Source of the DNA: Catenibacterium mitsuokai
GTDB lineage: Bacteria > Bacillota_I > Bacilli_A > Erysipelotrichales > Coprobacillaceae
Assembly: GCF_025148785.1 (NCBI RefSeq)
Contig: NZ_CP102271.1
Coordinates: 1,543,972 to 1,607,971, forward strand
Reading direction: 5' to 3'
Length of the DNA: 64,000 nucleotides
Below the pieces are notes generated by a model, which had not been told where the DNA came from, made no database searches, and saw nothing but the letters and a program-made list of their open reading frames with translations. This document shows, one piece after another, positions 8,320 through 16,794 of the stretch (positions are counted from its first letter, which is position 1; each line of letters opens with the position of its first letter). The position numbers and the translations under genes are program-made.

Positions 8320-8422
8320 CGATAGGTGGAGACTTAAATATCAATCTTCTTAAACGGATGCGTAAGCATCCTAGAAGCCTTGACTTCAAATACGGAGTAT
8401 TAAGTCGAGGTAGTTCACTCAA
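8320..8422 (+). ncRNA. Omega-RNA-like 3' region and right end of the TnpB element
   Basis: The stretch after tnpB folds into a 6-bp hairpin GGATGC-GTAA-GCATCC (8356-8371) and a larger one. In the larger one CCTTGACTT (8378-8386) pairs with AAGTCGAGG (8402-8410), and an inner AATAC/GTATT stem closes a GGA loop. TnpB omega RNAs start inside tnpB, end in such hairpins and carry the guide just past the element's right end. The guide would therefore begin near 8419-8423. The RNA itself is inferred. Confidence 0.55.
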
Positions 8423-9065
8423 CAAACTCTATTTCTGTGACAGAAGAATATAATCTAGAAATACTTGTTTCAAGCACAGCAATAACTCGACCTGTAAAAA
8501 TCATAGAAATCACGGTTCCTAGTCCAATACCCAAAATGCCACCTGTAAAGACAAAGCCTATAATAAGTGAAATGATAATAGAAATACCATCAAAGAGATT
8601 CTTACCAAAACCAAATCCTTTATGACACTTTTCTCCAATAACACTTGCTAAGCCATCTGCAGGATTAGGTACTATTTTCATACCTACAGTGAGTGATGCC
8701 CCAATACCCGTAATTACAATCGCAAAAATAAGCATCATTAAACGTGATGAATAACTAGAAGCGACAGGAATAACTCCATAAAATATCTGAATAAAGAGGC
8801 TTGTGACAAGACTGGCTGGAATCTGTAAGAATTGAAAATAATCAAACTTCTTACCGAGTAAAATCCATTGAATAATGACAAGTAAAACATAATAGATAAA
8901 AGTCATTACACCAATAGGAATATGAGTGAGATAGGCGATATTATAGGCTACAGAGATGATGGGTGACACACCTAATTGTGTCTTTGTATTGAGATCAATA
9001 CCACAGCCTAAAATCAATAATCCAAGAAGATAAATTCCAATTCTTTTGTAATTCAGTTCCTTCAT
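8415..9065 (-). CDS. YitT/YczE-like integral membrane protein
   Basis: Multi-pass membrane protein of the YczE/YyaS/YitT group, of unknown function. There are about five hydrophobic helices in 216 residues. Features include the family-like LGCGIDLNTKTQLGVSPIIS after the first helix and VPNPADGLASVIGEKCHKGF. I chose the ATG at 9065 because GGAG sits 6 nt upstream; the longer open frame begins in a GC-rich hairpin. The stop codon lies inside the presumed right end of the TnpB element, so the native C-terminus may have been slightly altered. Confidence 0.72.
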   Translation of the reverse strand: MKELNYKRIGIYLLGLLILGCGIDLNTKTQLGVSPIISVAYNIAYLTHIPIGVMTFIYYVLLVIIQWILLGKKFDYFQFLQIPASLVTSLFIQIFYGVIPVASSYSSRLMMLIFAIVITGIGASLTVGMKIVPNPADGLASVIGEKCHKGFGFGKNLFDGISIIISLIIGFVFTGGILGIGLGTVISMIFTGRVIAVLETSISRLYSSVTEIEFVE

Positions 9066-9081
9066 TATTTTCTCCATTTCC

Positions 9082-9100
9082 CCGCGCCTTCGTTGCGCGG
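9082..9100 (-). other. GC-rich hairpin ahead of the YczE-like gene
   Basis: A CCGCGC/GCGCGG stem is conspicuous in this AT-rich region. It has no T run, so it is not a normal terminator. It could be a leader structure or an IS remnant. Confidence 0.4.
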
Positions 9101-9164
9101 ACACAAATATATAACCAAACTCAAATCCACCAAAACTCTAGTGTGCATCTCGATATAATAGTAT

Positions 9165-9345
9165 AATCAAAGAGAGGTGGTATACTACAGAGCACGTGGG
9201 GGTGAGTAGGCAATTCTACTCAAATAGAATATCCTGAATTGTTATAAGTCGCCGCTATCTTTTCAAGCACAAATAAGTTGGACTTAGAGCCAGGACACTT
9301 ATGATTGTACAATCAACTGAGTGATTAGCTTAGATAGCAGTCAAT
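9165..9345 (+). ncRNA. Candidate bridge RNA of the IS110 element
   Basis: IS110 elements encode a bridge RNA in the non-coding left end that specifies target and donor. Here the region upstream of the transposase contains a GAGTAG/CTACTC hairpin (9204-9221), a long-range stem GCTATCT (9254-9260) with AGATAGC (9332-9338), and the palindrome GATTGTACAATC (9303-9314) inside that stem. TATAAT-like boxes lie just upstream. The size and position fit, but the guide loops were not identified. Confidence 0.45.
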
Positions 9346-9384
9346 GCCACTTCTCTTCTTTCAATGAAAGGAGAGATTTTTTTT

Positions 9385-10635
9385 ATGAAGATTGTTAGAC
9401 CAATCTGCTGTGGCATGGATGTTCACAAGAATATCATTGTGGCTACAATCGGTATTACTAATAAGAAAACTCGTATTACCGAATACATCCAAGAAACGTT
9501 TTCAACTTTAAACCCTGATTTACTGAATCTTAAACAGTGGCTCATTAATCACAAATGCTTTGATGCATGCATGGAATCTACTGGTAAATATTGGATTCCA
9601 ATTTTCAACATCTTAGAAGATGAAATCAATATTTACTTAACTCATCCAAAATATGTCAAAGCAATTAAAGGGAAGAAAACTGACAAGAAAGATTCAAAAT
9701 GGATCTGTGATTTATTTAAACATGATCTAATCAAATTTTCTTTTATACCGCCCAAAGAAATAAGAGCTTTACGAGAGATATCTCGCTATCGCTATAAATT
9801 GGTTGGAATGCGTTCCTCTGAACGTAATCGATATCAAAACTGTATGACAGTTTCCAATATCGGTATTGGTTCTGTATTTTCAGATCCGTTTGGAAAGTCT
9901 GCACAAGCAATCATGAAAGAAGTACTTGAGTCAGATATCATTGAAGATGAGAAAATTTTGAAATGTATCCATGGATCGTGTAAAAATAAAGATAAGATTC
10001 TAGATTCCATTAAACACTGCAATATCGAAACTGATCAAAGGTTTAAAATGAATGAGTCAATGACTCATATGGAAGAATTACAAGTCCATATTGATAACTG
10101 TGAAATCGAAATGATGAAACGTGCAGCACCAATGTTCGATCAATTCATGCACATCACCCAACTACCAGGTATCAGCACTTTATCTGCAATTCTTATTATT
10201 TCAGAAATCGGAGTAGATATGAAACAATTCGAATCAGATAAACAACTAACCTGTTGGGCTGGATTAGCACCTGCAAATAACGAAAGTGCTAATAAGAAAA
10301 AATCAGTTCGTATTTCTAAAGCAGGTCAATATTTAAAACCTTTATTAGTTCAGTGTGCTCTTGGAGCAATCAAAGATAAGGAGGGCTATTTTGGAATCAA
10401 GTATTCTCGTATCAAAAAGAGACGAGGCCACAAGAAAGCCATTATCGCAATTGCAAGAATGATGCTTGTCAGTATATACCATATGATTCTTACTGGAGAG
10501 ACATTTAATCCTTCAGATTATGAATCATTTAGAAATCCTAAGCCACCCATAAAGCAACAAGATTTAACAGAAGAATCAGCAATTGAGTTTCTTAAGAAAT
10601 CAGGTTTTGATGTTTCTAAATTAACTAAACAATAA
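9385..10635 (+). CDS. IS110-family DEDD transposase (bridge-RNA-dependent recombinase)
   Basis: A 416-residue recombinase with an N-terminal RuvC-like DEDD domain and a C-terminal Transposase_20 domain. Visible acidic residues are D12 (GMDVHK), E64 (MESTGKYW), and D100 and D103 (KKTDKKDSKW). The C-terminal part has QLPGISTLSA and CWAGLAPANNES. S311 in ISKAGQYLKP is the candidate serine nucleophile. The start at 9385 has AAAGGAGAG nine bases upstream; a further in-frame ATG at 9364 overlaps that site and is less likely. Confidence 0.93.
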   Translation: MKIVRPICCGMDVHKNIIVATIGITNKKTRITEYIQETFSTLNPDLLNLKQWLINHKCFDACMESTGKYWIPIFNILEDEINIYLTHPKYVKAIKGKKTDKKDSKWICDLFKHDLIKFSFIPPKEIRALREISRYRYKLVGMRSSERNRYQNCMTVSNIGIGSVFSDPFGKSAQAIMKEVLESDIIEDEKILKCIHGSCKNKDKILDSIKHCNIETDQRFKMNESMTHMEELQVHIDNCEIEMMKRAAPMFDQFMHITQLPGISTLSAILIISEIGVDMKQFESDKQLTCWAGLAPANNESANKKKSVRISKAGQYLKPLLVQCALGAIKDKEGYFGIKYSRIKKRRGHKKAIIAIARMMLVSIYHMILTGETFNPSDYESFRNPKPPIKQQDLTEESAIEFLKKSGFDVSKLTKQ

Positions 10636-10666
10636 TATTCAATTATTCTATTTTTTCTAAATTACT

Positions 10667-10695
10667 CAAACTTGTTTTTAAGTTTGTCTTTTTTT
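10667..10695 (+). terminator. Terminator after the IS110 transposase
   Basis: The stem CAAACTT/AAGTTTG is followed by TCTTTTTTT. It ends the transposase transcript just short of the convergent GNAT gene. Confidence 0.85.
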
Positions 10696-10718
10696 ATACG
10701 TTTTGATTGATTTTTGTT

Positions 10719-11555
10719 TCACACTTTAACTCCCTTTGAAAAACTATGCATGCTTGTCATCTGCTTCTGTAATTCTAGATCATCTCTTTTGATCCATTCA
10801 GCTACTGCATCATCCTTAGATGTATGAACGGATAAAACATGCACAGTATCGTGATTTTTTTCATTCTCAATATAATACTTATGGAAAATATTTTCTACAA
10901 ATTTTTTAATATCTTCTTCTGATTGATAATGAAGATCACGATAATCAAAAGTAGAGTATTCTCTTTTTGTTTGTATACGATAATGTTTGACTTCTGATAC
11001 AATCCAATAAATTCCTCTATTTTGAATCTTCTTTGAGATATGACTGATTTCAATAGATATAGGGTCCTGTTTTTCCTTACATTCTAAAACAGATTCATCT
11101 AGAGTACGATATAAAACATAAGTGTTATCATAATCACCTTTAGACGTTTTAAAGCCATCACGAATCATTCCTAAACTCTTAAAGCCTACTGTATCTAAAA
11201 CTGTCTTTAATGTTTTAGTGACTGTATTTAGTTGCATAATTGCATATCCAGCTTTAAATGCCTGTTCCAAAGAGTCCTTAATCAGACTATCTAGTTCTTT
11301 CTTATAGTCAGCTTTAATTGCATATGAACAGGTTGCAATATGCTTACAATGTCCAGTTCCTAAAGATTTAATCAAATAAGCACCTACTAATAGATGATCA
11401 TCAAGCATCACACCACAATATGATGCTGATTCAATAAAATCATCAAGAACAGGTGTGTCTTCTTCAAGATAAAGTCCTGTTTCAATCACTTCATTAAAAA
11501 GAGAAACCACGTCTTTTAAATCATCTTTCTGATATTGTCTTTTAATGATGTTCAT
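10719..11555 (-). CDS. GNAT-family N-acetyltransferase-like protein with an extra C-terminal domain
   Basis: The first ~150 residues look like an acyl-CoA-dependent acetyltransferase: MNIIKRQYQKDDLKDVVSLF, then LLVGAYLIKSLGTGHC, then LNTVTKTLKTVLDTVGFKSLG, the usual closing beta-bulge region. The remaining ~125 residues form a separate domain I do not recognise, containing YWIVSEVKHYRIQTKREYS. The gene overlaps the patatin gene by 14 nt and is last in an operon with LUD, malQ and patatin genes. The substrate is unknown. Confidence 0.65.
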   Translation of the reverse strand: MNIIKRQYQKDDLKDVVSLFNEVIETGLYLEEDTPVLDDFIESASYCGVMLDDHLLVGAYLIKSLGTGHCKHIATCSYAIKADYKKELDSLIKDSLEQAFKAGYAIMQLNTVTKTLKTVLDTVGFKSLGMIRDGFKTSKGDYDNTYVLYRTLDESVLECKEKQDPISIEISHISKKIQNRGIYWIVSEVKHYRIQTKREYSTFDYRDLHYQSEEDIKKFVENIFHKYYIENEKNHDTVHVLSVHTSKDDAVAEWIKRDDLELQKQMTSMHSFSKGVKV

Positions 11556-12876
11556 CTGTTAAACCTCCTATTAATAAATAAATGAGTGAAGCCATCATTA
11601 GTTCCTTTTTACAGAACGTATAATACGACTTCATATCCATTGCTTCCTTGTATTTCATTTGATGTAGAAAGAATCCCACAATTGATTCTCTGTTGAGATG
11701 ATTTTGTAAGAAAGATAGATTCACCTTTGTCAGACTTAATTCCTGAGGGAAATAATCCTTCTCCATATATTTCTCAAATGCATGACGAATCATATTTTTG
11801 TATTCTTCAAACGCATAAACCTTTAAATCATCAAAGTCCATTAATTCTCCAATAAAATCTAAAGTAATATATGTATAGTCTTTGAGATTTAAGATCATTT
11901 GATGATTGGCTTCTAATAATAAAGATGTCAGTTCTGAAGAATTACTATTAAAGAATCCTCTCATTTCTTTTTCCATCATCAATAATTGTTTATAGTAATC
12001 ATGAAATACTGTCTGATTTGAAGGAAGAAAAGTATACTGATTGCCTTCGTAATTTCCAAATAGCTTATAAGCCATTAAGTAGCCCAAACGCTTATTTCTT
12101 TCTAGTGCATCCTTATTAAAGTCCATAAAACCACCTAAATCAACTGGTGGACATGAATAAAGAATAGAAGGACGATTAAGATATTGTGGATGAACTGGAA
12201 CGAGATGCATATCCACTACGACTATTTCATCGGCACCCATATCTAAGGCAAGATCAATAGGCAGGTTATCGCTAAATCCCCCATCAATATATTTATTACC
12301 ATTTATTTCTGTCATTGGAAAGACAGGAAAGCAGGCACTACTTGCAAGTAAATAATCAAGCATATGTCCTCTTTCCATTTCAGATTTTGTCTTATAACAC
12401 GCTTTCATGCTTGGAAACTGCACTGTACATATACCAAAATCAATAGGTGAAGACAATAAGCGTTCTTCATCCATTAATCCACGACAATGTTCGACAAAAG
12501 GTGTATTGTCTGCCCCTTTGTTTTTGAAATAGTATCTTAAAAAAGATTGTGCCAGTGATGTCTGCTGGGCAATGGATTCTTTGAGTTCAGACAAGTTACT
12601 TCCCTCTTCCTTATTAAATAAAGAAGTTGTCATAAAGTCATCTTTTAAATCAGTCAAATCAGGGGCATTATTAAAAACATGATCCATATCTAATATATTC
12701 CATGTATACTCTAATCCTTCATAGTCTCCCATAGCGACTAACGCACCATTAAGAGCACCAATAGAAGTTCCTGTCACAATATCAAAATGTTGGTTTAATT
12801 CTTTTGCAGCAAGTAAGAAACCTGCTTCATAAGCACCTTTTGATCCTCCGCCACTTAATACAAGAGCTCTTTTCAT
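11542..12876 (-). CDS. Patatin-like phospholipase family protein
   Basis: Serine lipid acyl hydrolase (PF01734). The oxyanion loop is SGGGSKGAYEAG at residues 8-19. The nucleophile is S38 in GTSIG, and the dyad aspartate is in IDGGFSDNLP near residue 210. The ~444-residue length, with a long C-terminal helical extension, resembles the bacterial patatin-like proteins of Bacillota. Its start overlaps the malQ stop as ATGA. Its cell role is unknown. Confidence 0.9.
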   Translation of the reverse strand: MKRALVLSGGGSKGAYEAGFLLAAKELNQHFDIVTGTSIGALNGALVAMGDYEGLEYTWNILDMDHVFNNAPDLTDLKDDFMTTSLFNKEEGSNLSELKESIAQQTSLAQSFLRYYFKNKGADNTPFVEHCRGLMDEERLLSSPIDFGICTVQFPSMKACYKTKSEMERGHMLDYLLASSACFPVFPMTEINGNKYIDGGFSDNLPIDLALDMGADEIVVVDMHLVPVHPQYLNRPSILYSCPPVDLGGFMDFNKDALERNKRLGYLMAYKLFGNYEGNQYTFLPSNQTVFHDYYKQLLMMEKEMRGFFNSNSSELTSLLLEANHQMILNLKDYTYITLDFIGELMDFDDLKVYAFEEYKNMIRHAFEKYMEKDYFPQELSLTKVNLSFLQNHLNRESIVGFFLHQMKYKEAMDMKSYYTFCKKELMMASLIYLLIGGLTDEHH

Positions 12877-14315
12877 AGAGTTTCATCTCGATTCGTATCA
12901 TGAATGATTTTCTTCATGAATTTCATTTCCTTATTTAATTCTGTAAAGCGAGACATCTTCCATTCCCAGTTAGGAGATCCAATTGTACCTGGAGTATTAA
13001 AACGTGATGTTTCTGGTTCTCCTAGAAGATCCCATACAGGAATAATGACAGACTCAGCAGGTAAATCCATACAATAATGAATCATTTGACGATGTTTCTT
13101 ACGTTCTTTATAACCTTCAAGAAGTAAATCTACTTCCTTTGCTGTATCTTCATCAAGATTACTATACCATCCCATTAATGTATCATTATCATGTGTACCG
13201 CTATATACAACAACCTTATCAAAATCAAATTCATCCTTATAATGGAACTGGAAGATATACATACCCTTGAAATTATAATGATCTCTTAGTTCATACACTT
13301 CATCTCTTAATAATCCTAGATCTTCAGCAAGAATATGTGTATCTGGATACTCTTCAAATAATTTGTCAAATAGTGCATAGCCTGGTGCTTCGACCCATTC
13401 CCCTACTACTGCAGTAGGTTCTGATGCTGGAATCTTCCAATAAGTATCAAATCCACGGAAATGATCAATACGTACTTCATCATAAAGCTTATTTGCACTA
13501 TGAATTCTATCAATCCAGAACTTGAAATTTGTCTTTTCTAGATGATCCCAGTCATAAATAGGGTTACCCCATCTCTGTCCAAATTCACTAAAATAATCAG
13601 GTGGTACACCTGCTACAAATGAAGGTGTGCCATCTTCCTCTAATAAGAAGTCTTCCTGATCCAACCAGCAATCAGCACTATCTAATCCTACATAAATAGG
13701 CATATCCCCTATAATCATAATACCCTGATCATTCGCATATTTCTTTAATGCATACCACTGTTTAAAGAAATAGTACTGTAGGAACTCCTGATAATTGATT
13801 TCTTTTTCAAAAGGTAATAATTCAAAAGACTGATGTTTAGGGAACTCCTTATATTCCTCATGCCACTCTGTCCATGGCTTTCCCTCATTTGTTAATTTAA
13901 AGGTACGAAATAATGCATAACCCTCAACCCATTTATTGTTTTCCACAAACTGCTTAAAATCATCATTAAATTCAAATCTTTTATAAGCGAGTCTTAATAA
14001 GTCTTCTTTATGTGCACGTACAGCTTCATATTCCACTGTTTCAGCCTGTTTATTAAATGTTTTTAGTTCTCCTTTTTCAAGTAATCCATCTTTAACTAAG
14101 TCTTCTAAATCAATATAAAGTTCATCACCCGCATAAGATGAATAAGGCTGATAAGGTGAATTACCATATGCTAAAGGATTAAGTGGTAAGATCTGCCAGA
14201 TCTTTATATCTGATTTCTTTAGTTGATTCACAAATGTATATGCGTTCTTTCCAAAATCTCCTACACCATAAGACGATGGTAGTGTAGAGATAGGACATAG
14301 TATTCCTGCTTTCAT
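12873..14315 (-). CDS. malQ: 4-alpha-glucanotransferase (amylomaltase, GH77)
   Basis: Transfers alpha-1,4-glucan segments between malto-oligosaccharides, freeing glucose; cytoplasmic starch or glycogen metabolism. The 480 residues are normal for bacterial GH77. The start AGILCPISTLPSSYGVGDFG is diagnostic. The catalytic residues are D284 (VRIDHFRGF), E331 (ILAEDLG) and D376 (SGTHDNDT). It follows the LUD gene by one base and overlaps the patatin gene, an operon with no other glycogen enzymes in view. Confidence 0.95.
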   Translation of the reverse strand: MKAGILCPISTLPSSYGVGDFGKNAYTFVNQLKKSDIKIWQILPLNPLAYGNSPYQPYSSYAGDELYIDLEDLVKDGLLEKGELKTFNKQAETVEYEAVRAHKEDLLRLAYKRFEFNDDFKQFVENNKWVEGYALFRTFKLTNEGKPWTEWHEEYKEFPKHQSFELLPFEKEINYQEFLQYYFFKQWYALKKYANDQGIMIIGDMPIYVGLDSADCWLDQEDFLLEEDGTPSFVAGVPPDYFSEFGQRWGNPIYDWDHLEKTNFKFWIDRIHSANKLYDEVRIDHFRGFDTYWKIPASEPTAVVGEWVEAPGYALFDKLFEEYPDTHILAEDLGLLRDEVYELRDHYNFKGMYIFQFHYKDEFDFDKVVVYSGTHDNDTLMGWYSNLDEDTAKEVDLLLEGYKERKKHRQMIHYCMDLPAESVIIPVWDLLGEPETSRFNTPGTIGSPNWEWKMSRFTELNKEMKFMKKIIHDTNRDETL

Positions 14316-14316
14316 A

Positions 14317-14958
14317 TTAATAACCTAACTCCTGTCTCATAATAATTACATGAATTCTATCCTTGTTTCTTTGACGTGCAAGTTTGACATAAGATGCACA
14401 GATTCTTTGATCTGCCATACAGTTCACACACTTACCAGTAACAGCACAGCCTGTTTGACGGTTTAATCTGATTGCATTTGCTGGTGCTGACACGTTCTTT
14501 ATATGATCAATGGCTTCTTCTTCTGTTTCAAAGATCTTGTTGACACCTGCAACGACATAAACATCCTTAGGTCCATAAATCATTGCGGCCACTCTATTAC
14601 CATTGCCATCAATATTATATAAACAGCCATCTGTTGTCATTGCATTGGTACTCGTTAAATAAATATCCGCATTAAATGCTTCATGATGTATTGCGTTGAT
14701 TTCTTCTTTAGTTAATCCTTTAGCATAACGATCAAGGAACTTGACATCACTTGCACGCACTAAATCTAATACATGCATTTCATCAAGTGACATAGAGCCA
14801 CCTACTGCCACTACCTTTTGGTCCTTGAAAATTGTCTTAAAATAATCATGAAGTTCTTCTTCAGTATTAAATACTTCACAAGTCATGTTATTTCTTTCTA
14901 ATGCTTTCTTTAATCTTTCAATTTTCAAATCATACATACCCAATAAATTCTTATCCAT
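14317..14958 (-). CDS. LUD-domain protein (lactate utilisation LutC-like)
   Basis: A 213-residue member of the LUD family (PF02589), related to LutB/LutC of lactate oxidation and found widely as an orphan in gut Bacillota. Visible features are VVAVGGSMSLDEM, STNAMTTDGCLYNIDGNGNR and YVVAGVNKIF, in family order. A C-terminal GCAVTGKCVNCMADQRICAS cluster has four cysteines that could bind a metal or Fe-S centre. ATG 14958 is preferred over an upstream GTG because AGAGGTG lies at proper spacing. No LutA or LutB partners are nearby, so a role in lactate use is not established. Confidence 0.85.
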   Translation of the reverse strand: MDKNLLGMYDLKIERLKKALERNNMTCEVFNTEEELHDYFKTIFKDQKVVAVGGSMSLDEMHVLDLVRASDVKFLDRYAKGLTKEEINAIHHEAFNADIYLTSTNAMTTDGCLYNIDGNGNRVAAMIYGPKDVYVVAGVNKIFETEEEAIDHIKNVSAPANAIRLNRQTGCAVTGKCVNCMADQRICASYVKLARQRNKDRIHVIIMRQELGY

Positions 14959-15030
14959 AAAAAACACCTCTCTGTCCCCTATTATAACATATGAAAGTGG
15001 TTTATAATAAATAAAAAAGGAGGTTTCATC

Positions 15031-15555
15031 ATGAGCAAGAAACTACTGGTTGTTGTAGATTATCAGAATGATTTTGTGGATGGTGCACTTGGATTTGAAA
15101 AAGCACCCAAGATTGCCCCTTATATCATTTCATTAGTAAAGAAATATGAAGAAGAAGGTGAAGATGTCTGGTTTACTAAAGATACACACTTTAATAACTA
15201 TCTAGAAACACAGGAAGGTAAGAATTTACCTGTTCCTCACTGTATCTCGCAGACTAAAGGACATGAACTTTATGGAGAATTGCAGTCTTTAAGTAGAAAT
15301 CATACAGTGATTGAAAAAAATACTTTCCCATCTTTAATGCTTGCGAACTTATTAAAGGATACAGCTTATGAAGAAGTAAGAGTAGTAGGAGTAGTGACTG
15401 ATATTTGTGTTATTTCTAATTGTATTATGATTAAGAGTGCGCTTCCTGAAGCTTTAATTGAAGTAGATACAAAAGGATGTGCTTCTTTTGATGAAAACCT
15501 AGAAAAAGCAGCCTTGACATTATTAGAAAAGAGTTTACAGGTTAAAGTGATTTAG
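15031..15555 (+). CDS. Isochorismatase/nicotinamidase-like cysteine hydrolase
   Basis: A 174-residue amidohydrolase of the isochorismatase superfamily. The catalytic triad is visible: D10 (VVDYQNDF), K50 (FTKDTH) and C126 (VVTDICV). It resembles the small nicotinamidase-like enzymes of Bacillota, which would give nicotinic acid for NAD salvage, but the substrate cannot be fixed. It has its own promoter region and an AAAAAGGAGG ribosome site and is divergent from the LUD operon. Confidence 0.85.
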   Translation: MSKKLLVVVDYQNDFVDGALGFEKAPKIAPYIISLVKKYEEEGEDVWFTKDTHFNNYLETQEGKNLPVPHCISQTKGHELYGELQSLSRNHTVIEKNTFPSLMLANLLKDTAYEEVRVVGVVTDICVISNCIMIKSALPEALIEVDTKGCASFDENLEKAALTLLEKSLQVKVI

Positions 15556-15616
15556 TGTTATTTTTCTGTTTTCCATAAATTATATAAATTGTTTTGTATT
15601 ATTTCCTCATTTTGTA

Positions 15617-15645
15617 TTGCATCTAGTAAATGATAGTACTATAAT
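15617..15645 (+). promoter_or_regulatory. Sigma-A-type promoter of ilvE
   Basis: TTGCAT and TATAAT are separated by exactly 17 bp and lie 30 bp ahead of the ilvE start. No T-box-like leader fits in the short untranslated region. Confidence 0.75.
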
Positions 15646-15674
15646 GAGAACAATTCTAAAGGGGGATTTTAATA

Positions 15675-16739
15675 ATGGAAATCAAAGTAGAAAGAGCAAA
15701 GACTCTTAAAGAAAAGCCAGATCAGTCAAATCTTGGCTTCGGTAAATATTTTACAGATCATATGTTTGTATATGATTGGGATTCAGAAAAAGGATGGCAT
15801 GATGCACGTATTGTACCATATGCTCCAATTCAGATGGATCCAGCCACAATGGTTCTTCACTATGCACAGGAAACTTTTGAAGGATTAAAGGCTTATCGTG
15901 ATCCTGAAGGAAATGTTCAATTATTCCGTCCAGAAATGAATGCAAAACGTATGAGAAACTCAAACAAACGTTTATGTATGGCTGAATTACCAGAAGAAGA
16001 CTTCGTAGAAGCAGTAGAAACTCTTGTTAAGTATGAACAGGATTGGATTCCTACTGCACCTGAAACTTCTCTATATATTCGTCCATTCATGTTTGCGACT
16101 GAACCAGGTGTTGGTGTTCATCCAGCCAATAAATATAAATTTGTTATTATCTTAACACCAGTTGGAAACTATTATCCTGAAGGTGTTGCACCAGTTAAGA
16201 TCTGGATTGAAGATGAATTTGTAAGAGCTGTTAAGGGTGGTACTGGTTTCACTAAATGTGGTGGTAACTATGCTGGTTCACTTGCTGCTCAGGTTAAAGC
16301 AGAAGAACATGGTTATACTCAGGTATTATGGCTAGATGGTCAGGAAAGAAAGTATGTTGAAGAAGTTGGTTCTATGAACATCATGTTCTTAATCAACGAT
16401 ACAGTAGTCACTGCACCTCTTGAAGGTTCAGTACTTCCAGGTGTTACAAGAGATTCTATGCTTACAATTCTTCGTGACTGGGGCTATAAAGTAGAAGAAC
16501 GTCATCTAAGTGTTGATGAATTAATGGAAGCAGGACGTACTGGTGCTTTAAAAGAAGCTTGGGGTACAGGTACTGCAGCAGTTATTTCTCCAGTAGGTGA
16601 ATTATGTTATAAGGGTGAAGAAGTTCTTATCAACGACTTCAAGACTGGTGAATTAACTCAGAAATTATATGATACTTTAACAGGTATCCAATGGGGTAAA
16701 CTTCCAGATAAGTTCAACTGGATTCATAAAGTAAAATAA
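15675..16739 (+). CDS. ilvE: Branched-chain amino acid aminotransferase
   Basis: PLP enzyme interconverting Leu, Ile and Val with their 2-oxo acids using glutamate/2-oxoglutarate. The 354 residues match the longer IlvE group. The PLP-binding lysine is K194 in GGTGFTKCGGNYAGS. QETFEGLKAYRDPEGN, EEVGSMNIMF and LPGVTRDS follow at the expected positions. It is monocistronic, with its own promoter and terminator. Confidence 0.96.
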   Translation: MEIKVERAKTLKEKPDQSNLGFGKYFTDHMFVYDWDSEKGWHDARIVPYAPIQMDPATMVLHYAQETFEGLKAYRDPEGNVQLFRPEMNAKRMRNSNKRLCMAELPEEDFVEAVETLVKYEQDWIPTAPETSLYIRPFMFATEPGVGVHPANKYKFVIILTPVGNYYPEGVAPVKIWIEDEFVRAVKGGTGFTKCGGNYAGSLAAQVKAEEHGYTQVLWLDGQERKYVEEVGSMNIMFLINDTVVTAPLEGSVLPGVTRDSMLTILRDWGYKVEERHLSVDELMEAGRTGALKEAWGTGTAAVISPVGELCYKGEEVLINDFKTGELTQKLYDTLTGIQWGKLPDKFNWIHKVK

Positions 16740-16741
16740 TC

Positions 16742-16768
16742 AAAAAAGCGCTTTGGCGCTTTTTTTTG
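16742..16768 (+). terminator. Terminator after ilvE
   Basis: AAAAAGCGC/GCGCTTTTT stem with a TTTG loop and an eight-base T run, directly after the stop codon. Confidence 0.92.
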
Positions 16769-16794
16769 TACTTTTAATTGGGTGATCTAGAATA

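Larger units (their letters stand above)
6925..8422 (+). mobile_element. IS200/IS605-type element with TnpB only (IS1341-like)
   Basis: There is one TnpB gene and no Y1 transposase TnpA. A left-end hairpin, CCCCCACCT with AGGTGGGGG (6935-6943 and 6957-6965), has an inner ATA-GAA-TAT stem. The right end has two strong hairpins (8356-8371 and 8378-8410) followed by TCAA at 8419-8422, the same tetranucleotide used at the right end of IS608. Exact ends cannot be fixed without an empty site. A decayed relative lies at about 16.8-17.3 kb. Confidence 0.7.
9120..10700 (+). mobile_element. IS110-family insertion sequence (ends approximate)
   Basis: A single DEDD transposase gene is preceded by about 250 nt of structured non-coding DNA and followed by a terminator. 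IS110 elements lack terminal inverted repeats and do not reliably duplicate their target, so the ends cannot be read from sequence alone. The element lies between a YczE-like gene and a GNAT gene and interrupts no recognisable gene. Confidence 0.7.

Noticed and set aside
9364-9384. Upstream ATG as the IS110 transposase start
   Set aside because: It overlaps the ribosome site AAAGGAGAG, which is ideally spaced for the ATG at 9385. Family proteins begin just before the DVHK motif.
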